Positions 45,263 to 55,472 of a stretch of 64,000 nucleotides of DNA are shown here, piece after piece. This stretch comes from Clostridiales bacterium (GTDB lineage Bacteria; Bacillota; Clostridia; Oscillospirales; CAG-272), in the NCBI GenBank assembly GCA_022791685.1, contig JAAVZO010000032.1, positions 62,001 through 126,000 of the forward strand. Reading direction: 5' to 3'. A model generated the notes under the pieces. That model was not told the DNA's origin. It worked only from the letters and a program-made list of their open reading frames with translations, and made no database searches. How positions within the stretch are numbered: the first letter of the stretch is position 1; every line of letters begins with the position of its first letter. A program made the translations under genes and the position numbers.

Positions 45263-46960
45263 ATGCTTTCGTCACTTCACATTGAGAATATAGCGGTTAT
45301 AAAATCAGCGGATATAGATTTTTCAGATGGATTTACGGTGCTGACCGGAGAAACTGGTGCGGGAAAGTCAATAATAATCGACAGCATAAACTTAATACTT
45401 GGAGCAAAGCAGTCGCGTGACCTTATCCGCAGCGGAGAGGACAGCGCACAGGTTTCAGCACTTTTCAGTGAGCTTCCAGAATCGACTGCTTCAAAGCTCT
45501 GTGAGCTTGGTATATCGCCGGACGAGGACGGGCTTATCATGCTTTCACGCACGATTACAACTTCCGGAAAATCGACTGCGCGCGTAAATGGCAGAGTAAT
45601 TCCGCTGTCACTCGAACGAGAAGCCGCGAAGCAGCTTATCGCTATCCACGGTCAGCACGACAACATGATATTGCTTGAACCGGAGAATCATATAGTATAT
45701 CTTGATGAATACGCCGGACTTTCGAGCGAGCTTGGCGAATACACGAAGAACTACGAAAAGCTCTGCGAATTGAACCGACGCATTTCGGAGTTGAGCCGGA
45801 ATGAGCGTGAAAAGGCTCAGCGTATTGAATTTTTGAAATTCCAGATAGATGAAATAGAAGCGGCAAAATTAAAGCCGAACGAAGAAGAAATACTGATGAA
45901 GAAGCGTGCAAAGCTGCAAAACAGCGAGAAGATAAATCAGCTTTCGCGTTCGGTATATTCTGCACTCTATCAGAATGAAAAAGGAACAGCGGCGCTTGAT
46001 AAGGTACGTCGTTCAATGCGGGCACTGGATGCTCTGTCGGTTGTCATTCCTGACGCGGAGGAGCTGTCGGCGCGGCTCGAGGCGCTGACGTATGAGCTCG
46101 AGGATATCGCACTGACGGCGCAGGCGTTTGCCGATGATTCTATAGATGACCCTACTGCACAGCTTGATAAGCTTGAAACGCGTCTGGATGAGATTTCAAA
46201 GCTTGAGCGCAAGTATGGTGATACAATTGAAGATGTTCTTGCATTTTTATCCAAAACCAAAGGTGAGCTTGAAACTATTGAGCTTTCGGAGGAACGGCTG
46301 ACTGATTATATAAATGAACGTGCTCAGCTGCTGCCTATCCTTGCCGCACAGGCGGATGAGCTTTCCGAACGTCGTTCTGAGGCAGCGAAACAGCTTGAAG
46401 AGCGGATAATTGAGGAGCTGGCGTATCTTGACATGAAGGGAGTAACCTTCTCGGCTGGGATAACACGGCGTGCTGACAGCGACGACGCATATACACGCCG
46501 CGGACTTGACGACGTGGAGTTTTTGATCTCCACTAACCGCGGAGAGCCGCTGAAGCCGCTTGCAAAGATAGCGTCCGGCGGTGAGCTTTCAAGAATAATG
46601 CTTGCGATCAAGAGCGTACTTGCCAATCGCGATTCGATAAGCACGCTGATATTCGATGAGGTCGACACTGGAGTATCTGGAAAGACTTCACAGAAGATAG
46701 GAATAAAGCTGCGCGAGCTTGCAAAGTCGGAGAGCTCGAATATGCAGGTACTATGCGTGACGCACTCCGCGCAAATCGCAGCGATTGCTGATAATCACTG
46801 TCTTATCGCAAAACGCGAGGTAGACGGCAGAGTATCGACGAGTATAACGCCGCTTGACAGCGAAGGACGAGTTAGAGAAGTTGCACGTATAATGGGCGGA
46901 ATAAATATTACTGACCGATTGCTTGAAACCGCGCGTGAGATGATAAATGAGAAATTATGA
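45263..46960 (+). CDS. recN: DNA repair protein RecN
   Basis: A 565-residue SMC-like ATPase: Walker A in LTGETGAGKSIII, a central coiled coil (about 155-370), and C-terminal signature LAKIASGGELSRIMLA with Walker B TLIFDEVDTGVSG. It takes part in double-strand break repair. It overlaps the next gene by four bases (ATGA). Confidence 0.96.
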   Translation: MLSSLHIENIAVIKSADIDFSDGFTVLTGETGAGKSIIIDSINLILGAKQSRDLIRSGEDSAQVSALFSELPESTASKLCELGISPDEDGLIMLSRTITTSGKSTARVNGRVIPLSLEREAAKQLIAIHGQHDNMILLEPENHIVYLDEYAGLSSELGEYTKNYEKLCELNRRISELSRNEREKAQRIEFLKFQIDEIEAAKLKPNEEEILMKKRAKLQNSEKINQLSRSVYSALYQNEKGTAALDKVRRSMRALDALSVVIPDAEELSARLEALTYELEDIALTAQAFADDSIDDPTAQLDKLETRLDEISKLERKYGDTIEDVLAFLSKTKGELETIELSEERLTDYINERAQLLPILAAQADELSERRSEAAKQLEERIIEELAYLDMKGVTFSAGITRRADSDDAYTRRGLDDVEFLISTNRGEPLKPLAKIASGGELSRIMLAIKSVLANRDSISTLIFDEVDTGVSGKTSQKIGIKLRELAKSESSNMQVLCVTHSAQIAAIADNHCLIAKREVDGRVSTSITPLDSEGRVREVARIMGGINITDRLLETAREMINEKL

Positions 46961-47649
46961 AATACACTACCTTACTTTTTGACGCGGATATGACGCTGTT
47001 CGATTTCGATACTGCCGAGCTAACGGCTTTCGGAATAGTTATGAACAATAACCGCATACAATATACAAATGCCGATTTTGAAGCATACAAATCGATAAAT
47101 GCAAAGCTTTGGGAGCGTTTCGGGCGCGGAGAGATAACAAAGGATTTTTTACAGGCAGAGCGATTTACTGCCTTTCTGAAAACGCTCGATAATGGATATA
47201 CTGAGTCGGATGGCAAGCGATTCAACAGCGAGTATGTCGACGCGCTTGCCGAGTGTCCAATGCTGCTTGACGGTGCGCTCGAATTGTGCCGTGAGCTATC
47301 GGAAAAGTATGATATGTATATTCTTACTAACGGAATTTCGCGTGTCCAAAAGAAACGTTTCGCTGCGTCTGAAATATCCAGATATTTCAAGGATATATTT
47401 GTATCAGAGGACGCTGGCGCGCCTAAGCCGATGACGGCATATTTTGATTATGTATTTGCACATATCGGAGAAGATCGGCGTGCAAGCTCGATAATGATCG
47501 GTGACTCACTTAGCTCAGATATAGCTGGAGGAATCAATGCCGGGATTGATACTATGTTATATTTACCTCACGGTGATATTTCGAAGTCGGATATAGTTCC
47601 TTTGTACACTGCAAAAAGCTATGATGATATTAGGGCTTTGCTGCTGTAG
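46957..47649 (+). CDS. YjjG/YfnB-type HAD phosphatase
   Basis: A 230-residue HAD phosphatase: LLFDADMTLFDFD (motif I), LTNGIS (motif II), APKPMTAYFDY (motif III), IGDSLSSDI (motif IV). It resembles the YjjG non-canonical nucleotide phosphatases. It overlaps recN by ATGA, so it is co-translated. Confidence 0.88.
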   Translation: MKYTTLLFDADMTLFDFDTAELTAFGIVMNNNRIQYTNADFEAYKSINAKLWERFGRGEITKDFLQAERFTAFLKTLDNGYTESDGKRFNSEYVDALAECPMLLDGALELCRELSEKYDMYILTNGISRVQKKRFAASEISRYFKDIFVSEDAGAPKPMTAYFDYVFAHIGEDRRASSIMIGDSLSSDIAGGINAGIDTMLYLPHGDISKSDIVPLYTAKSYDDIRALLL

Positions 47650-47677
47650 TTTTATTTTCATATGAGGAGAATTTATT

Positions 47678-48586
47678 ATGAAATACGCCCGTCTTTCTAA
47701 CTTATTCACAAGTCAGGGAATCAAATGCGCCGAGGGGCTGCCGCTTGCAGGCTATACGAGTTTTCGCATAGGTGGTGCGGCTGAACTTGTTGTGTTTCCT
47801 AAAAATGCAGACGAGGCTGTATTTGTCCTTAATGAGATACGCAGCGAGAGATATATTGTGCTTGGAAACGGAAGCAATGTGCTTATAGATGACAATGGAT
47901 TTGACGGTGTTGTAATAATTTTGTCGGAGATGCGGGAGTTCGAAGTATCTGGTGATAGCTTAACGCTTACTTCAGAGGCGGGATTTCCGCTTACAAAGCT
48001 TGCTTCCAGTGCGGCTAAGCTGTCGTTGACCGGTCTTGAGTTTGCTTATGGCATTCCCGGAACCGTTGGCGGCGGAGTATTCATGAATGCTGGAGCTTAT
48101 GGCGGTGAGATGTCGAACGTTGTAGTCTCGAGCCGTTGGTTCGACACAGACACAGGCGAAATTGGCGCGTATACTGGCGGAGAGCATGAATTTGCGTACC
48201 GACACAGTGCATATATGGAAGGCAATCGCATTATTCTGTCGGTCGATTGCCATCTGCAACACGGCGATAAAGCTGAGATCGAAGCCAAAATGAACGATTA
48301 TATGTCACGCCGCCGTGATAAGCAGCCGCTCGATTTGCCAAGTGCCGGAAGCGTTTTTAAGCGTGGTGATGGTTTCATAACTGCGCAGCTTATTGAAGCC
48401 GCCGGATTAAAGGGACGGAGTGTAGGCGGCGCTGAGGTCTCAGAGAAGCACGCTGGATTTATAGTAAACCGCAGCGGTGCAACATCCTGTGATGTGCTTG
48501 ATTTGATTGATATAGTAAAAGAAACGATATTTGAAAAGTTTGGAAAGACGATAGAGTGCGAGGTCAGATACATCCCGAGAAGCTGA
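47678..48586 (+). CDS. murB: UDP-N-acetylenolpyruvoylglucosamine reductase
   Basis: A 302-residue MurB: FAD-binding segments NGSNVLIDDNGFDGVVI and GIPGTVGGGVFMNAGAYGG, the catalytic Ser in PSAGSVFKR, and the C-terminal substrate domain. It reduces UDP-GlcNAc-enolpyruvate in peptidoglycan synthesis. First of murB-rapZ-whiA. Confidence 0.96.
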   Translation: MKYARLSNLFTSQGIKCAEGLPLAGYTSFRIGGAAELVVFPKNADEAVFVLNEIRSERYIVLGNGSNVLIDDNGFDGVVIILSEMREFEVSGDSLTLTSEAGFPLTKLASSAAKLSLTGLEFAYGIPGTVGGGVFMNAGAYGGEMSNVVVSSRWFDTDTGEIGAYTGGEHEFAYRHSAYMEGNRIILSVDCHLQHGDKAEIEAKMNDYMSRRRDKQPLDLPSAGSVFKRGDGFITAQLIEAAGLKGRSVGGAEVSEKHAGFIVNRSGATSCDVLDLIDIVKETIFEKFGKTIECEVRYIPRS

Positions 48587-48619
48587 CCAAATTAAATTCG
48601 GGAAAGAGGAAGTAAGAAA

Positions 48620-49477
48620 GTGGAATTTTTAATTATTACCGGTATGTCCGGTGCAGGAAAATCGCAGGCGGCGAATACGCTTGAGGATCTCGGCTGGTAT
48701 TGTATTGACAATATGCCGGCGCAGCTGATCCCGAAATTTGCAGAGATATACACGTCAACACCGGGCAAGCAAGGAAAGGTGGCGTTCGTTGTCGATATAC
48801 GCGGCGAGGTGGAGTTTGACACTTTGTTTGCGCGGCTCGACGAAATGAAGCTGCAAAAAATATCATGTCGTACAATATTTATGGAGTGCGCCGACGATGT
48901 TATAATTAACAGATATAAGTTTACACGCCGCGCACATCCGCTTGTTGCCGCTAAGAATATAAGCATAACTGAGGCGTTGAAGCTCGAGCGTGAGCTGCTC
49001 GAGCCTGCAAAGCTTCGCGCGGATTTTGTCATAGATACGACTAAGCTCGAATCGGGACAGTTGAAGGATAAGATATCGGGAATAGTTCAGACCGGAGCTG
49101 AACATGAGCTGTTTGTAACTTGCATGTCGTTTGGTTTCAAGCATGGAGCGGCTGTTGAGGCTGACCTTGTGTTTGACGTGCGCTGTTTCCCGAATCCTTA
49201 TTATTATGAGGAACTTAAGGAGCACACCGGACTTGAAGCGCCAGTTCGTGACTTTGTTTTCTCGCATAAGGAGACGAACGACTTCACTGATAAGCTTTAT
49301 GATATGGCGGATTTCCTGCTTCCGCTGTATTCGCATGAAGGCAAGTCTCAGCTTATAATCGCGATAGGCTGCACGGGCGGAAAACATCGTTCAGTTGCGA
49401 TATCAGAAGCACTCGCATCGCACATACGTAAGATAGGATACCGCACTATCACGATTCATCGCGATATCAACAAATAA
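48620..49477 (+). CDS. rapZ: RapZ/YvcJ nucleotide-binding protein
   Basis: A 285-residue P-loop protein: Walker A ITGMSGAGKSQAANTLED, YCIDNMP, and C-terminal GCTGGKHRSVA. GTG start after AGAGGAAG. In Bacillota it is the YvcJ relative of enteric RapZ. The usual neighbour yvcK (between rapZ and whiA) is missing. Confidence 0.94.
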   Translation: MEFLIITGMSGAGKSQAANTLEDLGWYCIDNMPAQLIPKFAEIYTSTPGKQGKVAFVVDIRGEVEFDTLFARLDEMKLQKISCRTIFMECADDVIINRYKFTRRAHPLVAAKNISITEALKLERELLEPAKLRADFVIDTTKLESGQLKDKISGIVQTGAEHELFVTCMSFGFKHGAAVEADLVFDVRCFPNPYYYEELKEHTGLEAPVRDFVFSHKETNDFTDKLYDMADFLLPLYSHEGKSQLIIAIGCTGGKHRSVAISEALASHIRKIGYRTITIHRDINK

Positions 49478-49505
49478 TATTTAAAATAATATTTAGGAAA
49501 ATGTA

Positions 49506-50420
49506 ATGTCATTTGCACATGATACAAAGGCTTCGCTTGTTACGCAGTCGGAGGCGCTGAAGCATGACTGTTGCCGACGAGCTGAGCTGTATGGGATTTT
49601 ATGTATGGCTGGCGTTTTTACACGTCAGAAATGTAAGCTTGTTACGACCTGCGTTCCACTTGCCGAGCTTACAATAAAATGGCTTGATAATTTATATAAT
49701 ATTACTGGCAACCTCTATATTACCGATAAAAAGAGCGGTGATGAAGATGAACGCAGAAGCTGCAAGATAACATTGCCGCAGAAAAAGGAGCTTGAGCGTT
49801 TGTTTACGGCGTTCAAATATGCGTCTGATGAGCCGGAGACAAGCATAAAGCGTGAGCTTTTCCGATGTCCCAGCTGTGAGACGGCGTTCATCCGTGGCGC
49901 GTTTTTATCGGCTGGAACGCTTACTGACCCGGACAAGAGCTATCATCTTGAGATGAGTATGTCTTCAAATGAGCTTGCCGACAATTTTGCTGCGCTTCTG
50001 ACTGAAGCTGAACTTGAGCCTAAGCGTATGATTCGCAAGAATGAAAATGTACTCTACTATAAGGACAGCGAAAGTATTGAAAATTTTCTTGCATATATCG
50101 GAGCGAATAACGCTGCATTTACAATAATGAATAAGAAAATCGAGCGCGAAATTCGCAGCGACGCAAATCGCATTGCAAACAGTGAGCTTGCAAATCTTGG
50201 AAAGACGGTCGCGGCGGCGGTTGACCAGATATCGGCGATAAATGCACTTATATCGAGCGGAGAGCTTGAACGTATGCCGGACGAGCTCCGTCAGACCGCT
50301 TATTTGCGGCTTGAAAATGATAATGCCACTTTGTCGCAGCTTGCGGCTCTTCATGATCCGCCAATAACTAAATCAGGCGTGAATCACCGATTGAAGAAGA
50401 TAGTCGAATGGAAATCATAA
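49506..50420 (+). CDS. whiA: DNA-binding protein WhiA
   Basis: A 304-residue WhiA: a LAGLIDADG-like N-terminal domain (CRRAELYGILCMAGVFT ... CETAFIRGAFLSAGTL) and a C-terminal helix-turn-helix, LAALHDPPITKSGVNHRLKK. It links cell division and chromosome segregation in Bacillota. Confidence 0.94.
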   Translation: MSFAHDTKASLVTQSEALKHDCCRRAELYGILCMAGVFTRQKCKLVTTCVPLAELTIKWLDNLYNITGNLYITDKKSGDEDERRSCKITLPQKKELERLFTAFKYASDEPETSIKRELFRCPSCETAFIRGAFLSAGTLTDPDKSYHLEMSMSSNELADNFAALLTEAELEPKRMIRKNENVLYYKDSESIENFLAYIGANNAAFTIMNKKIEREIRSDANRIANSELANLGKTVAAAVDQISAINALISSGELERMPDELRQTAYLRLENDNATLSQLAALHDPPITKSGVNHRLKKIVEWKS

Positions 50421-50424
50421 TTAT

Positions 50425-50859
50425 ATGAGGATACTTATTGACGCGGATGGCTGTCCGGTTACACGGCTGACCTTGAAAATCGCTGAGGAATATAAAATAA
50501 AGTGCATACTTTTCTGTGATACAGCGCACATTTTCGATTATTCGGATATAGAAACGGTAACCGTATCGACTGGCGCGGACAGTGCAGATTTTGCGCTTGT
50601 AAACCGCGCTGAACCTGAAGATATAGTCGTAACACAAGACTACGGGCTTGCTGCGCTTTGCCTTGCCAAGCGCTCGCGTCCTATTACTCAGAATGGGCTT
50701 ATAATAACCGATGAAAATATATCCGGTTTGCTCGAATCCCGCAATATTGCGAAAAAGATACGTCGTTCTGGCGGACGATTAAAGGGACCGCCAAAGCGTA
50801 CAAGATCGCAGGACGAGGATTTTAAATCTTCACTTATAAAATTGATTGAGAATAGCTAA
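50425..50859 (+). CDS. YaiI/YqxD family protein (DUF188)
   Basis: A 144-residue DUF188/UPF0178 protein beginning MRILIDADGCPV, with VTQDYGLAALCLAK and a Gly/Lys-rich GGRLKGPPKR near the end. The fold is PIN-like, so it could act as a nuclease, but no function is established. It starts five bases after whiA. Confidence 0.88.
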   Translation: MRILIDADGCPVTRLTLKIAEEYKIKCILFCDTAHIFDYSDIETVTVSTGADSADFALVNRAEPEDIVVTQDYGLAALCLAKRSRPITQNGLIITDENISGLLESRNIAKKIRRSGGRLKGPPKRTRSQDEDFKSSLIKLIENS

Positions 50860-50891
50860 AATTATTAAAATAATCGAAAGGTAATATACGT

Positions 50892-53800
50892 ATGTCTGAC
50901 TTTGTTCATTTGCATTTACACAGCGAATACAGCTTGCTTGATGGTGCTTGCCGCGTTGCCGATATACCTAAGCGTGCGAAAGAGTGCGGACATACCGCCT
51001 GCGCTATAACTGACCACGGTGTAATGTACGGTGTTGTAGACTTTTATAAAGCCTGCAAGTCTGAGGGAATCAAACCTATAATCGGCTGCGAGGTATATCT
51101 TGCCCGTCGTACCCGCTTCGATAAAAACCATAATGAGGATAGTTCAAGTTATCATCTTGTGCTGCTTGTAAAAAATGAAGTCGGTTATAAAAATCTCATT
51201 TATATGGTGACAAAAGCGTTCACTGAGGGATTTTATTCAAAGCCGCGAATAGATATGGAGCTGCTTGAAAAGCACCATGAAGGCTTGATAGCATTGTCCG
51301 CTTGCCTTGCTGGAGCCGTTCCGCGCGCGCTGATGAATGACGATTACAACGCAGCCCGTGAGCACGCTATGAAGATGAAGGAGCTGTTCGGCGATGACTA
51401 TTATCTCGAATTACAGGATCATGGAATCGAGGAGCAGAAGCGCGTCAATAGCGGTATAGTGCGTCTTTCGCACGAACTTTCGATACCGATGGTGGCGACA
51501 AACGACGCACATTATCTCCGCCGACAGGATGCTGACAGCCAGGCTATACTTATGTGCATTCAGACTAACAGCGTGATAACCGACGGCAGACCGATCGGTT
51601 TCGAGACCGACGAATTCTACTATAAAACTACCGACGAGATGGAGAAGCTGTTTGGATATCTCGATGGAGACGCGCTCGGAAGTCCGATAGCGAATACGGT
51701 TAAGGTAGCTGAAAAATGCAATTTCGACTTTGATTTTTCAAAGCTGTACCTGCCAGCCTTCAAGCCGAATGATGGCTCATCTCCTGACGATTATCTGCGA
51801 AGTCTTGCTGAGAGAGGCTTAAAACGCCGCGTTGATACTGGACGTATCGTATTTACCGATAAGCACCCAGAGAGCGAATATCGTGAACGGATAGAGTATG
51901 AGCTTTCAGTCATAATTAAAATGGGATATTCAGAATATTTCCTCATTGTGCAGGATTTTGTCGGTTATGCAAAGTCAAACGGAATTCCAGTAGGGCCTGG
52001 ACGAGGTTCAGGTGCGGGAAGTCTTATTGCATTTTTGCTTGAAATCACTGATCTCGACCCGCTGCATTTCGAGCTGCTGTTCGAGCGATTCCTTAATCCT
52101 GAGCGTGTAAGTATGCCTGACTTCGATATAGATTTCTGCTATAATCGCCGTGATGAAGTCATCGAATATGTGCGCGAGCGGTACGGCGATGACCACGTTG
52201 CGCAGATCGTGACATTTGGAACGATGGCGGCACGCGCGGTCGTACGTGATGTCGGACGTGCGCTCGGAATGTCATATTCTGAAACAGACTCAGTAGCAAA
52301 GTGCATACCTCATGCGCTTGATATGACGCTTGATACTGCGCTTAAGGAAAGCCGCGAGCTGCGAGAAATGTACGAATCAAGCGAGCAGGTTAAGCGGTTG
52401 ATCGATACTTCAAGAGCGCTTGAAGGAATGCCGCGTCACTCATCAACTCACGCTGCCGGAGTTGTTATAACCGACCGTCCGGTACACGAATATGTTCCGT
52501 TGGCACTCAACGGCGGTTCTTCGGGCAGCAGTATGCCTGTTACACAGTTTGATATGGATACGGTCGCTAAGCTCGGACTGCTTAAATTCGATTTTCTTGC
52601 GCTGCGATATCTAACTATCATCTCGGATACAGAGCGTCAGATACGCGAATATAAGCCCGATTTCGCGGTCGATAGACTTCCACTTGATGATAAGGAAACA
52701 TATGAACTGATATCTGCCGGAAATACTGACGGAGTATTCCAGCTTGAATCTGGCGGAATGCGTCAAATGTTGACTGGACTGAGGCCTGACTGCATTGAGG
52801 ATATTATTGCCGCGATTTCACTTTATCGTCCGGGACCTATGGATTCAATACCGAAATATATTGAAAATCGTCGTGAGCGCTCTAATATCAAATATTTAAC
52901 TCCATTGCTTGCACCGATACTTGATGTCACATACGGATGTATCGTATATCAGGAGCAAGTTATGCAGATATGCAGGACGGTCGCTGGATATTCATACGGA
53001 CAAGCTGACCTTGTGCGCCGCATAATGTCCAAGAAAAAGGTCGATGAGATGGAGCGTGAGCGTATAGTTTTTGTCGAAGGTGCAAGAAACAACGGCGTTT
53101 CCGATGAGGTGGCAAATAAGCTGTTCGACGAAATGTCGAGCTTTGCAAGCTATGCCTTCAATAAGAGCCACGCCGCTGCATATGCGATCGTTGCATATCG
53201 TACCGCTTATCTCAAGAGTCATTACCCATGCGAATATCTTGCGGCGCTGATGACTTCTGTTATGGGAAGCGCAGCAAAAACCGCCGAGTATGTATCTGAA
53301 TGTACCCGATATAATATCCGTATCCTTCCGCCTGATATAAACGAAAGCGGACCGTATTTCCATGCCTACGCCAACGGAAAAGATAAGTATATCCGTTTCG
53401 GATTGCTGGCACTCAAAAATATCGGAGAAGGTTTTGTGAATCGAATTATCGCTGAGCGCGGTAATAAGCCGTTTGAATCGTTTGAAGAATTTGTCGAGCG
53501 AATGTATGCCGCTGCCGGTGCGCAGGAGATGAACAAGCGTCAAATAGAGGCACTTATCAAGAGCGGTGCCTTCGATAATCTCGGTGTGTACCGCAGCCAG
53601 CTGCTGCTGTCATTTGAGAAGATAATCGAACATTATCAAGGACGCAGCCGTACAAATGTCGCTGGACAGCTTGATCTATTTTCACAGGCGAGCGATATTA
53701 TCGAGAAGCCGGAGGGATTCAAATTCCCAGATATTCCAGAATTAAGCTTCCGTGAGAAGCTAAGACTTGAAAAGGAGTGCTCGGGAATATACTTTTCCGG

Positions 53801-54620
53801 ACATATGCTTGAAGACTATTCAAAGCACGTTGCAAAAATCGCGCCGACGGCAATAAATGATATCCTGCTCGCTTTTTCAGAGGACGCAAAGTCTGACGTT
53901 AGCTTTTCGGATAAGCAGACGGTCACAGTCTGCGGCATAGTGACAAAGCGTCAGCTTAAAACTACAAAGAATGACGCGCAGATGGCATTTGTCGGATTCG
54001 AGGACAATTACGGCGAGATCGAAGTGCTTGTATTTCCAAAGGTGTTTGAGCAGTACAGTGCATATTTTACAAATGAAGCTGCGCTGTGTATCGTTGGACA
54101 GCTGTCCCTTCGGGATGATGAAGCACCGAAGCTGCTTGCGCAGTTTGTGCTTATGCTCGATGACAATTCACGGTTTAATGATAATTCGCTTGTTCCGACT
54201 GCACAGAATTATCGCAGAGGTGGACAGCCGACACAATCTCAGCCGCAGAATACGCCTCAGCCAGTCAACCCACAAATAACACAGCAGCCGATACAATCCG
54301 GCAGAATATCAGTCCATGTACAGCAGTCAATGCCAGTACAAGCAGCGACAGTGCAGAGGGCTGCATATATCGGTCAAGCTCAGCAGATACGTCCAAAGCG
54401 AATATTCCTTCGTGTTGAGTATGCTGATGAGAGCGACCGTGGATTCAAGAAGGCAGCTAACCTTGCGGCAATATTCTGCGAGGGAGATGTTGAGGTCGTG
54501 TTTTACGACAAGTCAAAGTCGGAGTATGTACGTATGAATAACGTTCGGCTTATGGCGACTCCGCTTGTTGTTTCCGAGCTTCGCAGGCTGCTCGGCGATG
54601 ATAATGTTGTGCTGAAATAA
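50892..54620 (+). CDS. dnaE: DNA polymerase III alpha subunit (DnaE)
   Basis: A 1242-residue DnaE-type polymerase. PHP domain at the N-terminus (HLHLHSEYSLLDGA, TDHGVMYG), polymerase core with PGRGSGAGSL, the catalytic PDFDIDF (about residue 408) and FDFLALRYLT, tandem helix-hairpin-helix region (LKNIGEGFVNRII) and an OB-fold (VTVCGIVTKRQLKTTKNDA). A Gln/Pro-rich linker (about 1115-1155) separates the OB fold from a last small domain. It copies DNA with the beta clamp. Confidence 0.97.
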   Translation: MSDFVHLHLHSEYSLLDGACRVADIPKRAKECGHTACAITDHGVMYGVVDFYKACKSEGIKPIIGCEVYLARRTRFDKNHNEDSSSYHLVLLVKNEVGYKNLIYMVTKAFTEGFYSKPRIDMELLEKHHEGLIALSACLAGAVPRALMNDDYNAAREHAMKMKELFGDDYYLELQDHGIEEQKRVNSGIVRLSHELSIPMVATNDAHYLRRQDADSQAILMCIQTNSVITDGRPIGFETDEFYYKTTDEMEKLFGYLDGDALGSPIANTVKVAEKCNFDFDFSKLYLPAFKPNDGSSPDDYLRSLAERGLKRRVDTGRIVFTDKHPESEYRERIEYELSVIIKMGYSEYFLIVQDFVGYAKSNGIPVGPGRGSGAGSLIAFLLEITDLDPLHFELLFERFLNPERVSMPDFDIDFCYNRRDEVIEYVRERYGDDHVAQIVTFGTMAARAVVRDVGRALGMSYSETDSVAKCIPHALDMTLDTALKESRELREMYESSEQVKRLIDTSRALEGMPRHSSTHAAGVVITDRPVHEYVPLALNGGSSGSSMPVTQFDMDTVAKLGLLKFDFLALRYLTIISDTERQIREYKPDFAVDRLPLDDKETYELISAGNTDGVFQLESGGMRQMLTGLRPDCIEDIIAAISLYRPGPMDSIPKYIENRRERSNIKYLTPLLAPILDVTYGCIVYQEQVMQICRTVAGYSYGQADLVRRIMSKKKVDEMERERIVFVEGARNNGVSDEVANKLFDEMSSFASYAFNKSHAAAYAIVAYRTAYLKSHYPCEYLAALMTSVMGSAAKTAEYVSECTRYNIRILPPDINESGPYFHAYANGKDKYIRFGLLALKNIGEGFVNRIIAERGNKPFESFEEFVERMYAAAGAQEMNKRQIEALIKSGAFDNLGVYRSQLLLSFEKIIEHYQGRSRTNVAGQLDLFSQASDIIEKPEGFKFPDIPELSFREKLRLEKECSGIYFSGHMLEDYSKHVAKIAPTAINDILLAFSEDAKSDVSFSDKQTVTVCGIVTKRQLKTTKNDAQMAFVGFEDNYGEIEVLVFPKVFEQYSAYFTNEAALCIVGQLSLRDDEAPKLLAQFVLMLDDNSRFNDNSLVPTAQNYRRGGQPTQSQPQNTPQPVNPQITQQPIQSGRISVHVQQSMPVQAATVQRAAYIGQAQQIRPKRIFLRVEYADESDRGFKKAANLAAIFCEGDVEVVFYDKSKSEYVRMNNVRLMATPLVVSELRRLLGDDNVVLK

Positions 54621-54637
54621 AATAATTGGAGGTAAAT

Positions 54638-55315
54638 ATGGAAGTCGAAAACAATGTAAGTAAAAAGAACCGCAGCCAGTATCGCATGGTTTCGGTACTG
54701 TCAAAGATCGGCGCGCCGATATTCAAGATCCTATATTATCTGTTTATCGCTGGTTTGGTATTATGTGGAATTATCGCTTTGATAATATTCTTAGTCAACA
54801 CATCTGTGGAAAAAATCATGCTGCCTCCGCTTATGACGCTGCATGGTCACGATTACTACTCTATCTTCATCGGAAACGGCATACGTATCGACACAGCATA
54901 TGAAGCAGTCAAGCTTGCCGACATCAAGACGGTCATATACGCTGAGCTTATCATGATAGCGGCTTTCTGCTGTATGATGGCACCAGTATCGCTCTTTTTA
55001 TCGCAGCTGATGAAGAATATTGCAAACGGTGCGCCATATAATCTCAAAAATGCGCGTTACACGATATACATTGGCTTATCAGTGATGGTAGGATATACGT
55101 TTGTTTTGTTCGCACGCCGATTTTATAACTATTTGCTGGTCAAGACATTTGTTGCGGATAGTGACGCGATACATCTATCGCTTGGACTTGACTTTGGCGG
55201 AATACTTATCGGACTCTTAATAATCTTCCTTGGATATGTAATAGGTCATGCGTCAGAGCGTCATGTGGTCGAAACTGCCGTACCTGAAAATCATACCGAT
55301 ATCGTTCAAAAGTGA
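54638..55315 (+). CDS. hypothetical four-helix membrane protein
   Basis: A 225-residue protein with four membrane segments (about residues 30-53, 100-120, 143-163, 185-205). The stretch NGAPYNLKNARYTIYIG resembles the conserved segment of DUF2975-type proteins, but I am not certain of the family. The ATG at 54638 is just after TTGGAGG; the TTG in that ribosome site is not the start. It follows dnaE closely. Confidence 0.7.
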   Translation: MEVENNVSKKNRSQYRMVSVLSKIGAPIFKILYYLFIAGLVLCGIIALIIFLVNTSVEKIMLPPLMTLHGHDYYSIFIGNGIRIDTAYEAVKLADIKTVIYAELIMIAAFCCMMAPVSLFLSQLMKNIANGAPYNLKNARYTIYIGLSVMVGYTFVLFARRFYNYLLVKTFVADSDAIHLSLGLDFGGILIGLLIIFLGYVIGHASERHVVETAVPENHTDIVQK

Positions 55316-55472
55316 TTCACATTGCCGCAGAATTGTAAAAATTCTCGATTTAGTGCTCTAAACGTGGATAATTCACTAAATATTCACAATTTTGAGCTAT
55401 AATTAAGAGAACACATCAGAGGTAATTTTCGTCTAAACATTGAAAATAAATTCAGGAAGGGAAATTCTGAAA

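Noticed and set aside
54190-54350. Gln/Pro-rich stretch in dnaE as a repeat or fusion point
   Set aside because: It is a low-complexity linker inside one continuous DnaE frame, with a plausible last domain after it.
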